Of a stretch of DNA of 19,315 bases, positions 7,717 through 16,916 are shown piece after piece. How positions within the stretch are numbered: the stretch's first letter is position 1; each line of letters opens with the position of its first letter. The stretch is from the NCBI GenBank assembly GCA_015069065.1, contig SVJI01000011.1, positions 1-19,315 of the forward strand. Direction: 5' to 3'. Origin of the DNA: Oscillospiraceae bacterium (lineage in GTDB: Bacteria > Bacillota > Clostridia > UMGS1883). The notes under the pieces are model-generated. The model was given only the letters and a program-made list of their open reading frames with translations, did no database searches and had not been told where the DNA came from. The position numbers and the translations under genes are program-made.

Positions 7717-7741
7717 GAAAAATTTTTAAATGTTAATAAAT

Positions 7742-8551
7742 TTATTCCTCGGCGGTAGAATTTTCTTCGGTTTCAGGTTTCGGCAGCTCTTCTTTTTTGT
7801 ATGTCAACCGTTCTAAATTGATAAATCCTGTGGGATTTTCACCAAGCTCTGAAAGTATAGGTCCGAAGCACTCCATCTTATACCCCAGCTTCTCTGTGCT
7901 TCCGACAGTAACACACAAATCCTTTCCCCTGTAATAAAATTTTATATCGTTCAGATTTGCCATTTCAATACTGCTCATATCGAAAATATAGCCGTATTTA
8001 GAAAACTCGTGCAGACACGCGATAAGTGCCTCCATCTGTCTCTCATCCTCGGATTTTAATATATTTCCAACCCTGTAGGTAACATTCTTCATCCCGCGCA
8101 CTACAGGGAGCTGAGGAGCTTCGGCGTTTTGTGTTTCCCCTTTCTCCTCATCTTTCCCCAGTCCGTCTGTGATGTCAATACATCTTCCGTCGGCGGTTAT
8201 TATAACATACCCCTCTTCCGCCTTTATATATGCTACTCCCACTTCCTCTACAACAGTAATTTCAATAGTTGACGGAAGCGAACGCTTGACCTTTACACTT
8301 TCTATATATCCCATGGATTTGATATTATCCTTTGCACTGCCAAGACTTACTCCGAAAATATTTACTCCCTTTACAATTCCACTGGCACGGATAATCTCCT
8401 CCTCTGCCAGTACAGAGTTCCCATGCACCTTGATTTTTTCAATATTAAAGCCGGGAGTAAGGAGCATTATAGCGACGATGGAAGACAAAAGTATAATAAC
8501 TGTAATCAGTGCCATCTGTTTTTTTTGTTTTCTCCTGATTTTTCTCATCAT
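7742..8551 (-). CDS. ftsQ: Cell division protein FtsQ/DivIB
   Basis: A bitopic divisome protein of 269 residues. A basic N-terminus (MMRKIRRKQKKQ) is followed by one membrane span (about 12-32), then an extracellular POTRA domain (about 35-105) starting FNIEKIKVHGNSVLAEEEII, with GYIESVKVKRSLPSTIEITV, then a beta domain and a Glu-rich tail. It stabilises the FtsL-FtsB subcomplex and helps control the FtsW-PBP synthase. The position just before ftsZ matches FtsQ/DivIB in other dcw clusters. GGAG (8558-8561) is 6 nt from ATG 8551 and 9 nt from a second ATG at 8548; either could be used, and an in-frame GTG at 8554 is too close. An acidic, Gln/Ala-rich insert (around DEEKGETQNAEAP) looks like a flexible loop. 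Confidence 0.92.
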   Translation of the reverse strand: MMRKIRRKQKKQMALITVIILLSSIVAIMLLTPGFNIEKIKVHGNSVLAEEEIIRASGIVKGVNIFGVSLGSAKDNIKSMGYIESVKVKRSLPSTIEITVVEEVGVAYIKAEEGYVIITADGRCIDITDGLGKDEEKGETQNAEAPQLPVVRGMKNVTYRVGNILKSEDERQMEALIACLHEFSKYGYIFDMSSIEMANLNDIKFYYRGKDLCVTVGSTEKLGYKMECFGPILSELGENPTGFINLERLTYKKEELPKPETEENSTAEE

Positions 8552-8574
8552 CACTCACTCCTTTGCATCCTTTG

Positions 8575-9822
8575 CTAGATTTTCTTTATATCCGCTCCTA
8601 TGCTCTGCAGCATAGTTTCCAGCTCGACATATCCTCTTTCTATATAATGTATTCCGTCAAGAAGGCTTTCTCCCTCAGCCCCCAGTGCTGCAACAGTAAG
8701 TGCCGCTCCGCCCCTGAGGTCCATTGCCCGAATGTGCGCACCTGACAGTTTTTGTCCTTTTATAATTGCCACACGGCCGTCCTGCAGAATATCGGCACCC
8801 ATTTTCCTGAGCTCGGGGATTATTTTGTATCTGCTGTCGAATATATTTTCAACAATTACACTTGTTCCGTTTCCGTAGCACAGTGCCGCCATAACAGGTG
8901 ACTGTGCATCTGTGGGGAAACCGGGGTACACCTGTGTTTTTATCATATCAACGCTGCCTGTCTTTTCAGGCGCACGTATATACATTTTATCCTTGAAAAA
9001 TTCTATCCGTGCTCCGCTTTCACGAAGCACCGACACAATTGCCCCCAGATGCTGACTCCGCACATTAAGAAGTTCTATCTCACTTTTTGTAGTCATTGCA
9101 GCACACATCAGTGTGGATGCTACTATCCTGTCGGGCATGACCTTGTAATCAGTTCCCGACAGATGTGCAACACCATTTATACGGATAAATTCCGTACCTG
9201 CACCGCTTATATCTGCGCCCATCTTGTTGAGGAAGTCACACATATCGGTAATTTCCGGCTCTTTTGCCGCATTTGAAATCGTGGTTTCTCCCTTTATACA
9301 TACGCTTGACAGAATAATATTCTCCGTAGCGCCCACACTGGGGAAGCTTAAATGTATATCCGCAGGATGTATTCTGTCCGCAATCGCCTCAATATAACCG
9401 TTTTCTTCCCTTATTTCTATACCCAATTCACGCAGTGCCTTAAGGTGCAAATCTATAGGTCTGTTTCCAAGCTCGCATCCACCCGGCGCGCATAGTCTGG
9501 CTCTACCCATTTTTGCTACAAGCGCTCCTAGAAAAATTATTGAGCTGCGCATTTCCCGCATAAGTTCCTCGGGTATTTCCCATCCGCTCATTGCCGAAGA
9601 ATCAATTTCCAGAACATCCCCCGCAAGGGTAGCGCTGCACCCCAGAGTGCGAATTATATTTATTGTATTATTTACATCGCTAAGATTCGGACAGTCATAA
9701 ATTCTGCATTTATCCCCCGATAGGACTGCCGCCGCCATAATAGGGAGAACGGCATTTTTTGCCCCGTGGACACGCACCCTGCCGCTAAGCTTCTTTCCAC
9801 CGTTGATTATGTATTTATTCAA
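8575..9822 (-). CDS. murA: UDP-N-acetylglucosamine 1-carboxyvinyltransferase
   Basis: The first committed enzyme of peptidoglycan synthesis, transferring enolpyruvate from PEP to UDP-GlcNAc in the cytosol. Starting at TTG 9822 the protein has 415 residues, the normal MurA length. K22-N23 in HGAKNAVLP and the catalytic Cys C116 in APGGCELGNRPIDLH fall where E. coli MurA has K22 and C115. This Cys implies ordinary fosfomycin sensitivity at the active site. The frame is open to 9885, but only the TTG has a plausible ribosome binding site (GGGGGTG, 5 nt upstream). It sits between murG and ftsQ, where Bacillus has murB. Firmicutes often carry two MurA paralogues; which one this is cannot be told from the window. 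Confidence 0.95.
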   Translation of the reverse strand: MNKYIINGGKKLSGRVRVHGAKNAVLPIMAAAVLSGDKCRIYDCPNLSDVNNTINIIRTLGCSATLAGDVLEIDSSAMSGWEIPEELMREMRSSIIFLGALVAKMGRARLCAPGGCELGNRPIDLHLKALRELGIEIREENGYIEAIADRIHPADIHLSFPSVGATENIILSSVCIKGETTISNAAKEPEITDMCDFLNKMGADISGAGTEFIRINGVAHLSGTDYKVMPDRIVASTLMCAAMTTKSEIELLNVRSQHLGAIVSVLRESGARIEFFKDKMYIRAPEKTGSVDMIKTQVYPGFPTDAQSPVMAALCYGNGTSVIVENIFDSRYKIIPELRKMGADILQDGRVAIIKGQKLSGAHIRAMDLRGGAALTVAALGAEGESLLDGIHYIERGYVELETMLQSIGADIKKI

Positions 9823-9914
9823 CCCTACACCCCCATACTGCGTTACCGGAAAATTATTTCCCTGCACGATAACATAGTATGCCAAAGCAGGCGTATAGGT
9901 GAATAAGATATATT

Positions 9915-11021
9915 TTACTTCTTTATTATTTCACTTATGCACGCGTAAATTGTTTCGCACGCATCAGTAATTCCGATTTTTTCAGAACAGCTCTGCATAT
10001 TAGCAAGCACTGACACATTTCCGAGAATATCATCCACCTCAGAAGCAATTCTTTCGCCTGAAAGTTCACTTTCCAGCACAACTCTCGCAGCACCGTTTTT
10101 CTCAAGATATCTTGCATTATATTCCTGATGATTGTGTGCTACATATGGGCTTGGTATAAGAACTGCAGCCTTTCCAAGTGCTGTTATTTCGCTTACGGTG
10201 ATAGCACCCGCCCTGCCTATAATAACATCGGCTGTGCTAAAAATCTCTTCCATATTGTATATATAAGGCACTACCTTAATATTTCTGATGTTTTCAATAT
10301 TAACGCCTTTTTCAGCAAGTCTTTTTATTATATCATCATAGTGCTTTTCCCCTGTAGATGCAATCAGGTTAAATCCGTCTGTGCGCTTTTCTGCAATCAT
10401 ATCTACAAGGGCATCATTCATTTTTTCTGCCCCAAGGGAGCCTCCGAACATAAGAACGAGCGGTTTTTCATCAAAACCGTATTTCGCGCGGATTAAATCA
10501 GCGTCATGCTCTGCAAAGAGATTGGGGCGCAAGGGATTTCCTGTAAGCACCATCTTTTTTGCTTTCATCATGTTCTTTGTTTCGTCAAAGCTGATTGCAG
10601 TTATATCAGCCTTTTGTGAAAGCATCTTTATTGCAAGTCCGGGAAACACGTTCTGTTCATGTATCAGCGTAGGTATTTTAAGAGCCGCCGCAGCCTTTAC
10701 CACAGGAGCACACACATACCCGCCCGTACCTATAACCACATCGGGTTTAAATTCCTTTAAAATACGTCTGGCATCGCTCATGCTTTTTATATAATTTATA
10801 AGAACCTTTATGTTTTCTGCACTGAGGCTGCGCCTGAGTCCCATCACATCAATAAATTTTATATCATAGCCACACTTGGGGACAAGGTTTTTTTCAAGTC
10901 CCCTCTGTGTTCCCACAAAAAGGAAGCTACTATCCTGATGCTTTTCCTTTATATAATTTGCAATGGCAATAGCCGGATTTATATGTCCGGCAGTGCCTCC
11001 GCCCGTAAGTAGTACACGCAT
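9915..11021 (-). CDS. murG: UDP-GlcNAc:lipid I GlcNAc transferase MurG
   Basis: A peripheral membrane GT-B glycosyltransferase that adds GlcNAc to lipid I to make lipid II on the inner face of the membrane. The protein has 368 residues, close to the usual 355-370. Visible are the N-terminal glycine-rich loop LLTGGGTAGHINPA (4-17), VVIGTGGYVCAP, HEQNVFPGLA, the second G-loop FGGSLGAEKMN, and the UDP-GlcNAc-binding segment GAITVSEITALGKA with HNHQEYNA. It starts 17 nt after the ftsW stop; the ribosome binding site is weak (GGTG about 8 nt upstream of the ATG), so it may depend on coupling to ftsW. A 92-nt spacer follows before the murA TTG. Confidence 0.97.
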   Translation of the reverse strand: MRVLLTGGGTAGHINPAIAIANYIKEKHQDSSFLFVGTQRGLEKNLVPKCGYDIKFIDVMGLRRSLSAENIKVLINYIKSMSDARRILKEFKPDVVIGTGGYVCAPVVKAAAALKIPTLIHEQNVFPGLAIKMLSQKADITAISFDETKNMMKAKKMVLTGNPLRPNLFAEHDADLIRAKYGFDEKPLVLMFGGSLGAEKMNDALVDMIAEKRTDGFNLIASTGEKHYDDIIKRLAEKGVNIENIRNIKVVPYIYNMEEIFSTADVIIGRAGAITVSEITALGKAAVLIPSPYVAHNHQEYNARYLEKNGAARVVLESELSGERIASEVDDILGNVSVLANMQSCSEKIGITDACETIYACISEIIKK

Positions 11022-11038
11022 ATCTCAGGCACCCTTCA

Positions 11039-12157
11039 TTATAATTTTTTAACCTTACTGCTTTTTGATATATTAAGCAGAATTCCCATTCCCCAAAGAG
11101 TGGCAAGCATTGATGAACCGCCGGAGCTGAAAAGCGGAAGCTGCATTCCTGTGGATGGAAGAATTGACAGTACAACCCCGATATTGATAAGCATCTGCAA
11201 GCCAACAATGCTTGTTATACCAAATGCCATTAACATTCCAAAACGGTCCTTTGCATTAAGAGCTATACTCATGCCTCTCCATATAAACAATACAAAAAGA
11301 GCAATTACCGCTATTCCTCCGATGAAGCCAAGTTCCTCGCATATAACTGCATATATGTAGTCGTTCTGCACCTCGGGAAGATACTGATACTTTTGCCTTG
11401 ACTGCCCCAGTCCCAAGCCAAACAATCCGCCGGAGCCGACTGCGAAAAGGGACTGTACAATCTGCCAGCCAATACCTCTCTTATACTCAAAGGGCTTAAA
11501 AAGAGCCAATATTCTGTTTGCTCTGTATTCCTCTGTAAATATGAATATCGAACCTACTCCTGCAAGCAGCAATCCGCCCAGAACAGTTAGTTTCATGGAG
11601 AAGCCTGCCACAAGCATCATCATGATGCTGATAAGTGCGAGGATGATTGCCGCTGACATATGCTTCTGCAAAAGACACGTTGCACAGAACGCCAGCATGA
11701 AGCCAAAGGATATCGCTATGTTTCTTCTGTCTGTCGTAAGATTCTGATTTTTCTTATCGGAATAGCGTGTTGCATAATATATTACTATAGCAATTTTAGC
11801 AAATTCCGACGGCTGAAAGCTGATAAATCCCAAAGAAATCTGTCTTGTAGCACCGTGGGATGCAAAACCGAAAATCGGCACTGCAATCATCACAATAAAC
11901 ATGGCAGTGATAATAGCTTTGGATTTTGTCTTATAATTATGATAGTCATACGTCATGGCAACTATCATTGCCCCAAGACCTACACCGGTAATAATAAATT
12001 GCTTTATTAGCGCACGCATAATACCGCTTTCAGACGCTTCGGGAGAGCTTGCTGAAAAGAGCATGACAAACCCGAACAAAAGCATTGCCAATATTATTAC
12101 AAGCAGGATAAAATCAACCTGACCTGTGCTTTCAGTTCTTCTGCCGGCACTTTTCAT
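11039..12157 (-). CDS. ftsW: SEDS peptidoglycan glycosyltransferase FtsW
   Basis: A polytopic (about ten spans) SEDS-family polymerase of 372 residues that uses lipid II to extend glycan strands at the septum together with its cognate PBP. Conserved pieces: ATRQISLGFISFQPSEFAK (103-121), GWQIVQSLFAVGSGG (230-244), the active-site loop YLPEVQNDYIYAVICEELG (259-277) with the putative catalytic Asp D266, and QLPLFSSGGSS near the C-terminus. Where many SEDS proteins have QPDLGT-like sequence, this one reads LLQKHMSAA (162-170). AAGGAGGAG lies 6 nt before the ATG. FtsW, RodA and SpoVE are close paralogues; the cluster position between mraY and murG favours FtsW. Confidence 0.93.
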   Translation of the reverse strand: MKSAGRRTESTGQVDFILLVIILAMLLFGFVMLFSASSPEASESGIMRALIKQFIITGVGLGAMIVAMTYDYHNYKTKSKAIITAMFIVMIAVPIFGFASHGATRQISLGFISFQPSEFAKIAIVIYYATRYSDKKNQNLTTDRRNIAISFGFMLAFCATCLLQKHMSAAIILALISIMMMLVAGFSMKLTVLGGLLLAGVGSIFIFTEEYRANRILALFKPFEYKRGIGWQIVQSLFAVGSGGLFGLGLGQSRQKYQYLPEVQNDYIYAVICEELGFIGGIAVIALFVLFIWRGMSIALNAKDRFGMLMAFGITSIVGLQMLINIGVVLSILPSTGMQLPLFSSGGSSMLATLWGMGILLNISKSSKVKKL

Positions 12158-12179
12158 TACCGCTCCTCCTTAAAATTTA

Positions 12180-13121
12180 TTAAAGTGCAATATAGCTTAC
12201 AAGACATAACAACAGTGTAATCGCGCAAAATACGGTTACGACCTTTGTTTCTTTCCATCCGCACATTTCAAAGTGGTGATGGACAGGTGCCATTTTAAAG
12301 ACACGCTTTTTGGTTTTTTTAAACACACTTACCTGTATAATGACACTGAGTGCTTCAAACAGGAATATGAAGCCGCTTATTACTATAAAAAACTCCAGTC
12401 CTGCACTGATAGCAACTGCTGCCAGAAGTCCGCCTATGTAAAGACTGCCTGTGTCGCCCATGAATACCTTTGCAGGGTATGCATTGTAGATAAGAAAGCC
12501 AAGCAGTCCTCCTGCGAGTGACGCGGCAATTACGCTGCCGTCACCGTTGTCTGTCAAGGCAGCACACGCTACCGCAAAAAATAACGCAACTATGCTTCCC
12601 ACACTTGCTGCAAGGCCGTCAAGACCGTCAGTAAGATTTGCGCTGTTTGTGGTTGCAAGCAAGACAAACATTACAAACGGAATATAAAAAATTCCTAAAT
12701 CAAGCTCGGTCCCGACAAAAGGAAGCCTTGTTTGTGTTTGCCCGAAAGAGGCATATAAAAACACTGCATAACCCAGACTGACAATTGTCTGTGCCAAAAA
12801 CTTCTGCGATGCTGAAAAACCCTTGTTTTGCTTCTTTACCACCTTAATATAGTCATCAATAAATCCGATAAGACCGAACAAAACTGCGCAAAGCAGTATT
12901 CCGCCGCCCCTTAAATCACGAACAAAGAAAAGTGATGCAACTACACTGGAAATAATAAAGGCAATGCCCCCCATTGTCGGAGTTCCCTGTTTTTTTTCAT
13001 GCCATGTGGGGCCGTCCTCCAGTATAGTTTGCCCAAATTTAAGGCGGCGCAGAAAGGGTATAAGAACAGGTTCTAATACCGCCGCAATTATAAAGCTTAT
13101 TATACATGCTTTTATCCACAT
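12180..13121 (-). CDS. mraY: Phospho-MurNAc-pentapeptide transferase MraY
   Basis: An integral membrane enzyme that transfers phospho-MurNAc-pentapeptide to undecaprenyl phosphate, giving lipid I. It has 313 residues with about ten spans, slightly shorter than E. coli MraY (360) but normal for Firmicutes. Signature residues are intact: DDY (D89, D90) in FIDDYIK, NLTDGLDGL (162-170) with D165 and D168, the Mg-binding D223 in FMGDTGSL, and the PVHHHFE motif (H281-H283). The early segment GTPTMGG (46-52) is also typical. AAGGGATG precedes the ATG at useful spacing. It lies 13 nt after murE, where many clusters have murF, and is followed directly by ftsW, where many have murD. Confidence 0.97.
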   Translation of the reverse strand: MWIKACIISFIIAAVLEPVLIPFLRRLKFGQTILEDGPTWHEKKQGTPTMGGIAFIISSVVASLFFVRDLRGGGILLCAVLFGLIGFIDDYIKVVKKQNKGFSASQKFLAQTIVSLGYAVFLYASFGQTQTRLPFVGTELDLGIFYIPFVMFVLLATTNSANLTDGLDGLAASVGSIVALFFAVACAALTDNGDGSVIAASLAGGLLGFLIYNAYPAKVFMGDTGSLYIGGLLAAVAISAGLEFFIVISGFIFLFEALSVIIQVSVFKKTKKRVFKMAPVHHHFEMCGWKETKVVTVFCAITLLLCLVSYIAL

Positions 13122-13134
13122 AGTTTATCATCCC

Positions 13135-14565
13135 TTACGCTTTTGCCAGAATTTCTTTAACAACAATACGCTCGTCGAAATCGTGCTTTACATGGTCAAT
13201 TTCCTGATAAGTTTCATGACCTTTTCCTGCAAGGATAATTATATCATCCTTTTGAGCTATGCCCATTGCATAAGCGATAGCCTCTCGCCTGTTTTCTACA
13301 ACGGTGTAATTATCCCCGCTCATACCTTTAAGAATATCTTCGATAATTTCCATGGGCTGCTCACATCTGGGGTTGTCGCTTGTCACTATAGCAACGTCGC
13401 TCAGTTCTTCTGCAATTTTACCCATCTGCGGACGCTTTGTAGCATCTCGGTTGCCTCCGCAGCCAAATACAGTTATGACGCGTTCTTTGGCAAATGCACG
13501 CACCGCGGATATAATATTCATCAATCCGTCGGGAGTATGTGCGTAATCAATTATAACGGTGTAAGGGGTGTTTGTATGTACAACCTCTATTCTCCCCTTG
13601 ACACTTTTTGCCAGAACAAGCCCCTTTTCAATATCTGTAATATCAACACCTATGTTAAGACATGCACAGATAGCTGCCAAGGCATTATAAACAGAAAACA
13701 TTCCCGGAATACCGAGTCTTATTTCATGGGTGATTCCATCCACATATATATCAAATATTACACCGCGCTCACTCATTCTGATGTTTTGCGCATGAATATC
13801 CGATTCCTTTTCCACGGAGTAGGTTATGGTCTTGCCGACTGCGTTTTGTTTCATCAACCCTGCATAGCCATCATCCTCATTTATTGCGGAAGTTTTGCTC
13901 ATGGAAAACAGCTTTGCCTTTGCAAGCGCGTAATTTTCCATTGTTTTATGAAAATCCAGATGGTCCTGAGTGATGTTTGTCAATACAGCCGTTTCAAACT
14001 GCACTCCATACACTCTGCTAAGCTCCAGCGAATGACTGGAAACCTCCATAACAACATATTCCCCGCCACTTTTAGCCATTTTTGAAAACATTTCAAAAAG
14101 CTCCAATGACTCAGGCGTAGTACGGCTGCTTTCAATTACTTCTTCACCTATTATAATCTGATTAGTTCCTATAAGGTCACATCTTAAACCCTTGAGCATC
14201 AGAATCTGCCGAATCAGATATGTTGTTGTTGTTTTTCCGTTAGTTCCTGTAATACCGATTATTTTCAGTTCTCTTTCAGGATGCCCGAAAAACTCAGCTG
14301 CGCACAGTGCGAGAGCCTTTCTTGAATCCGCTGTTTTTACATAGGTACAGTTACACTGCACATCGTCCTCACCTATAACAGCTGCTGCTCCGTTTTTTAC
14401 TGCTGCCTCTATGAATCTGTGTCCGTCGGTTTCAAACCCTTTGATTGCGACAAACAAATAGCCCTCTCTTACCTGTCGCGAGTCATAGGCAATGCCTTTT
14501 ATTTCAATTTCTGCAGGGCCAAAAACCTCTGCCTTAATATCCTTTATAATCTCACTTAATGTCAT
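13135..14565 (-). CDS. murE: UDP-MurNAc-L-Ala-D-Glu:meso-diaminopimelate ligase
   Basis: A cytosolic Mur ligase of 476 residues that adds the third stem-peptide residue with ATP. Visible: the N-terminal UDP-binding domain with AYDSRQVREGYLFVAIKG, the ATP P-loop GITGTNGKTTTT (104-115), EVSSHSLELSR, TNITQDHLDFH, the likely carbamylated lysine K218 in ALAKAKLF, and in the C-terminal domain DNPRCEQP (D397-R400). The DNPR form, with Arg, is the known selectivity signature for meso-diaminopimelate; lysine-adding enzymes differ here. The wall is therefore predicted to be DAP type. GGAGGTG lies 5-6 nt before the ATG, 12 nt after the PBP stop. The gene follows the PBP as in other Firmicutes dcw clusters. 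Confidence 0.96.
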   Translation of the reverse strand: MTLSEIIKDIKAEVFGPAEIEIKGIAYDSRQVREGYLFVAIKGFETDGHRFIEAAVKNGAAAVIGEDDVQCNCTYVKTADSRKALALCAAEFFGHPERELKIIGITGTNGKTTTTYLIRQILMLKGLRCDLIGTNQIIIGEEVIESSRTTPESLELFEMFSKMAKSGGEYVVMEVSSHSLELSRVYGVQFETAVLTNITQDHLDFHKTMENYALAKAKLFSMSKTSAINEDDGYAGLMKQNAVGKTITYSVEKESDIHAQNIRMSERGVIFDIYVDGITHEIRLGIPGMFSVYNALAAICACLNIGVDITDIEKGLVLAKSVKGRIEVVHTNTPYTVIIDYAHTPDGLMNIISAVRAFAKERVITVFGCGGNRDATKRPQMGKIAEELSDVAIVTSDNPRCEQPMEIIEDILKGMSGDNYTVVENRREAIAYAMGIAQKDDIIILAGKGHETYQEIDHVKHDFDERIVVKEILAKA

Positions 14566-14577
14566 TCCACACCTCCG

Positions 14578-16770
14578 TCAATCCGACTCTCTCAGGACAA
14601 ATTTTACATATACCTCCGTACCCTGAGCCACCTCCGACTCTGCCTGCGGGCTTTGCGATACTGCAATATAATCTGCCGTCAGGTTTTCCACAACTCCCGA
14701 TGAGTCAATCTCCATCTTAATACCCGCATTTTCCAGTGAAACACGAGCATTTTCATAAGTCATACCAATTACCACCGGAACGATAACCGTACCCTTTTTC
14801 TCTTCCTCCTGCGTATATGCTATTACAACGCTGCCCTTATGAAGCTTTGTACCGGGAGCGGGAATCTGATTATTTACCTTTTCCCCACTTCCCTTGGGGT
14901 TTATCTTAAGCCCCAGTTTATCAAGCTTCTCCAGAGCCTCCTGAACGGTAAGTCCGTTAATATTGGGAACAGAAACCGATATCTTCTCGGCATTTTCCTC
15001 GGTGTACTGCGGCTCATAACCAAGATAAGGCAATACATCCTCAATTATTCTTCCAACTGCAGGTGCCGCGATAGCACCACCACCTGTTGCTCCGGCATTT
15101 GGCTCATCAAGAAGCAGCAAGCACACTATTTCAGGATCCTCCGCAGGTGCCGCACCGACAAACGATGCAATATATTTACCATTACCTCGGGGGAGTTTTT
15201 CACTTGTTCCTGTTTTTCCGCCTATGCGAAAGCCCTCAACATATCCGCCTTTACCGGTACCCTCCGATACAACCTGCTCCATCATTGTGCGCATCTGTAT
15301 GCTGGTTTCCTCCGAAATAACATTACGTACCCTTTCAGGCTCAAACGTGTCTGTTATTTTACCATCAGCATCGGTATATGCCTTAACAATATATGGCTTC
15401 ATAAGATTTCCGCCGTTTACAATTGCAGAAACTGCACTTATGATTTGAAGCGGCGTAACCGTAAAGGTCTGACCAAATGAAGACGTTGCCAGATCCACTA
15501 CTCCGAGCTGGTCGTGGAATGTTCCTGCGGACTCTCCGGGAATTGTAAATCCTGTTTTCTCCGAAAGGCCAAAGGCTTTAAAATACCGCCTGAATGTATC
15601 TGCACCCAGTCTTGAGCCAAGCTCCATAACAAATGGGTTACATGAATTCATAAGTCCCTGTGTAAATGTTTCCTCCCCATGTCCGGGGCGATGCCAACAA
15701 TGTATGTCACGATTTGCAACATGCCGTACTCCACTGCAGGTAAAAACATCATTCGGACTTGCCACACCCTCTTCAAGTGCGGCAGCTGCAACTACCGTCT
15801 TAAATGTAGAACCCGGCTCATATGAATCAATAACCGCCTTATTTCTCCACATCTTGGTTACTGCGGCACTGTATGCCTTGTCATACGCCTCTCCCTCAAG
15901 TTCGAGGTCGTCTAACTGTTCTATTAAAAGCTGATCTGTTATGACACGCGGTTCATTAAGGTCGTATGTGGGTACTACCGCCATGGCAAGAATCTCACCT
16001 GTTTTGGGATTCATGACGATAGCAGCTCCGCCGTTTCCTAACAAGTTTTCTTCATACGCCTGCTGAAGATGCTTTTCTGTATATCTCTGTATTGTTTCAT
16101 CAATTGTCAGAACTACACCTTTTCCGTCCTGCGCCTCGATGTAATTCTCGTATTTATATGGCATTTCATTGTTTGCAACATCCTTCGCTGCGACAATTCT
16201 TCCGTCAAGACCGCGAAGCTGTTCATCGAGAACATTTTCCAGTCCCTCCAGTCCCTGTCCGTCGCTGCCTGTAAAGCCTATTACCTGAGCTGCCAGTGAA
16301 CCGTACGGATAATATCTTTTCGTATCTTCCTCAAAATGTATTCCTGTAAGTCCTTTTTGGCGCAGAACGTCAGCCGTGCTTTTTTCAACCTGTTTTGCAA
16401 TAACAACCGATTGTCTGTCTATACGGGCAATCTGCTCCCTGACACTGCTTTCCTTTACCCCCAATATACTTACAAGCGCTTTAACTACTTTATCCTCATT
16501 CTTTGCTTTTGCTATTTCCTGAGGATTAAGAGTTACTCTCTCTGCAGTAGCACTCTGGGCAAGCACTTTCATGTTACGGTCATATATACTTCCGCGTTTT
16601 GCACTTATAACACTGTCACGTGTCTGCTGCTCTGCTGCAAGCTTTTTGTACTCCCCGCCACGGACAAACTGAATCCATGCAAGGCGTACAACAAGCACCA
16701 TTACACCAATAAGGAACAACGACATCATCAGCTTTATTCGCTTTTTAACTGTTACGGCATTTTTGGGCAT
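14578..16770 (-). CDS. Class B penicillin-binding protein with two PASTA domains (FtsI/SpoVD/PbpB type)
   Basis: The septal transpeptidase that crosslinks glycan made by FtsW. It has 730 residues from ATG 16770, which has GAGGT at 7 nt; an ATG at 16809 lacks a ribosome binding site. Order: a short cytosolic tail, one membrane span (about 12-31), the class B dimerisation domain, then the transpeptidase with S321-T-F-K324 (nucleophile motif, YEPGSTFK), S376-C-N378 and K519-T-G521 (GGKTGTSEK). Two C-terminal PASTA repeats follow, opening VPNINGLTVQEALEKL and VPVVIGMTYENARVSL. B. subtilis PbpB has two PASTA domains and sporulation-specific SpoVD has one, so this looks more PbpB-like. I leave the symbol blank because ftsI, pbpB and spoVD are all used for this position. 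Confidence 0.95.
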   Translation of the reverse strand: MPKNAVTVKKRIKLMMSLFLIGVMVLVVRLAWIQFVRGGEYKKLAAEQQTRDSVISAKRGSIYDRNMKVLAQSATAERVTLNPQEIAKAKNEDKVVKALVSILGVKESSVREQIARIDRQSVVIAKQVEKSTADVLRQKGLTGIHFEEDTKRYYPYGSLAAQVIGFTGSDGQGLEGLENVLDEQLRGLDGRIVAAKDVANNEMPYKYENYIEAQDGKGVVLTIDETIQRYTEKHLQQAYEENLLGNGGAAIVMNPKTGEILAMAVVPTYDLNEPRVITDQLLIEQLDDLELEGEAYDKAYSAAVTKMWRNKAVIDSYEPGSTFKTVVAAAALEEGVASPNDVFTCSGVRHVANRDIHCWHRPGHGEETFTQGLMNSCNPFVMELGSRLGADTFRRYFKAFGLSEKTGFTIPGESAGTFHDQLGVVDLATSSFGQTFTVTPLQIISAVSAIVNGGNLMKPYIVKAYTDADGKITDTFEPERVRNVISEETSIQMRTMMEQVVSEGTGKGGYVEGFRIGGKTGTSEKLPRGNGKYIASFVGAAPAEDPEIVCLLLLDEPNAGATGGGAIAAPAVGRIIEDVLPYLGYEPQYTEENAEKISVSVPNINGLTVQEALEKLDKLGLKINPKGSGEKVNNQIPAPGTKLHKGSVVIAYTQEEEKKGTVIVPVVIGMTYENARVSLENAGIKMEIDSSGVVENLTADYIAVSQSPQAESEVAQGTEVYVKFVLRESD

Positions 16771-16866
16771 GCTTACAACCTCGCTTTCCTTTATCAATAT
16801 TCCTTGCATATTGAGTCTGAATTTTTGTCCTGCAGAGTCTGTGCAGTGTTGGTTTTATAAACGCAA

Positions 16867-16907
16867 AAAGGGATATGGCAAAAACAGTCCAATCGCCACT
16901 TCCCTTT
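16867..16907 (-). terminator. Candidate hairpin (attenuator-like) between ftsL and the PBP gene
   Basis: In the 146-nt gap 16771-16916, the minus strand has AAAGGGA-A-GTGGC (16907-16895) pairing with GCCAT-A-TCCCTTT (16879-16867), interrupted by one mismatch and including one G-U pair. The loop is about 15 nt and a short U-run follows at 16869-16865. It resembles a weak intrinsic terminator or attenuator that could lower PBP expression relative to mraZ-rsmH-ftsL. A TATAAT (minus strand, just inside the ftsL end) has no good -35, so I do not call a promoter. Otherwise I see nothing coding in the gap. Confidence 0.35.
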
Positions 16908-16916
16908 AGTATTATA

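Noticed and set aside
12964..14085. Plus-strand open frame (373 codons) opposite mraY-murE
   Set aside because: Spans two well-conserved minus-strand genes and their junction, with a His/Cys/Phe-rich composition typical of antisense shadows.
14839..15480. Plus-strand open frame opposite the PBP gene
   Set aside because: Shadow of the transpeptidase and PASTA coding sequence; no motif or ribosome binding site.
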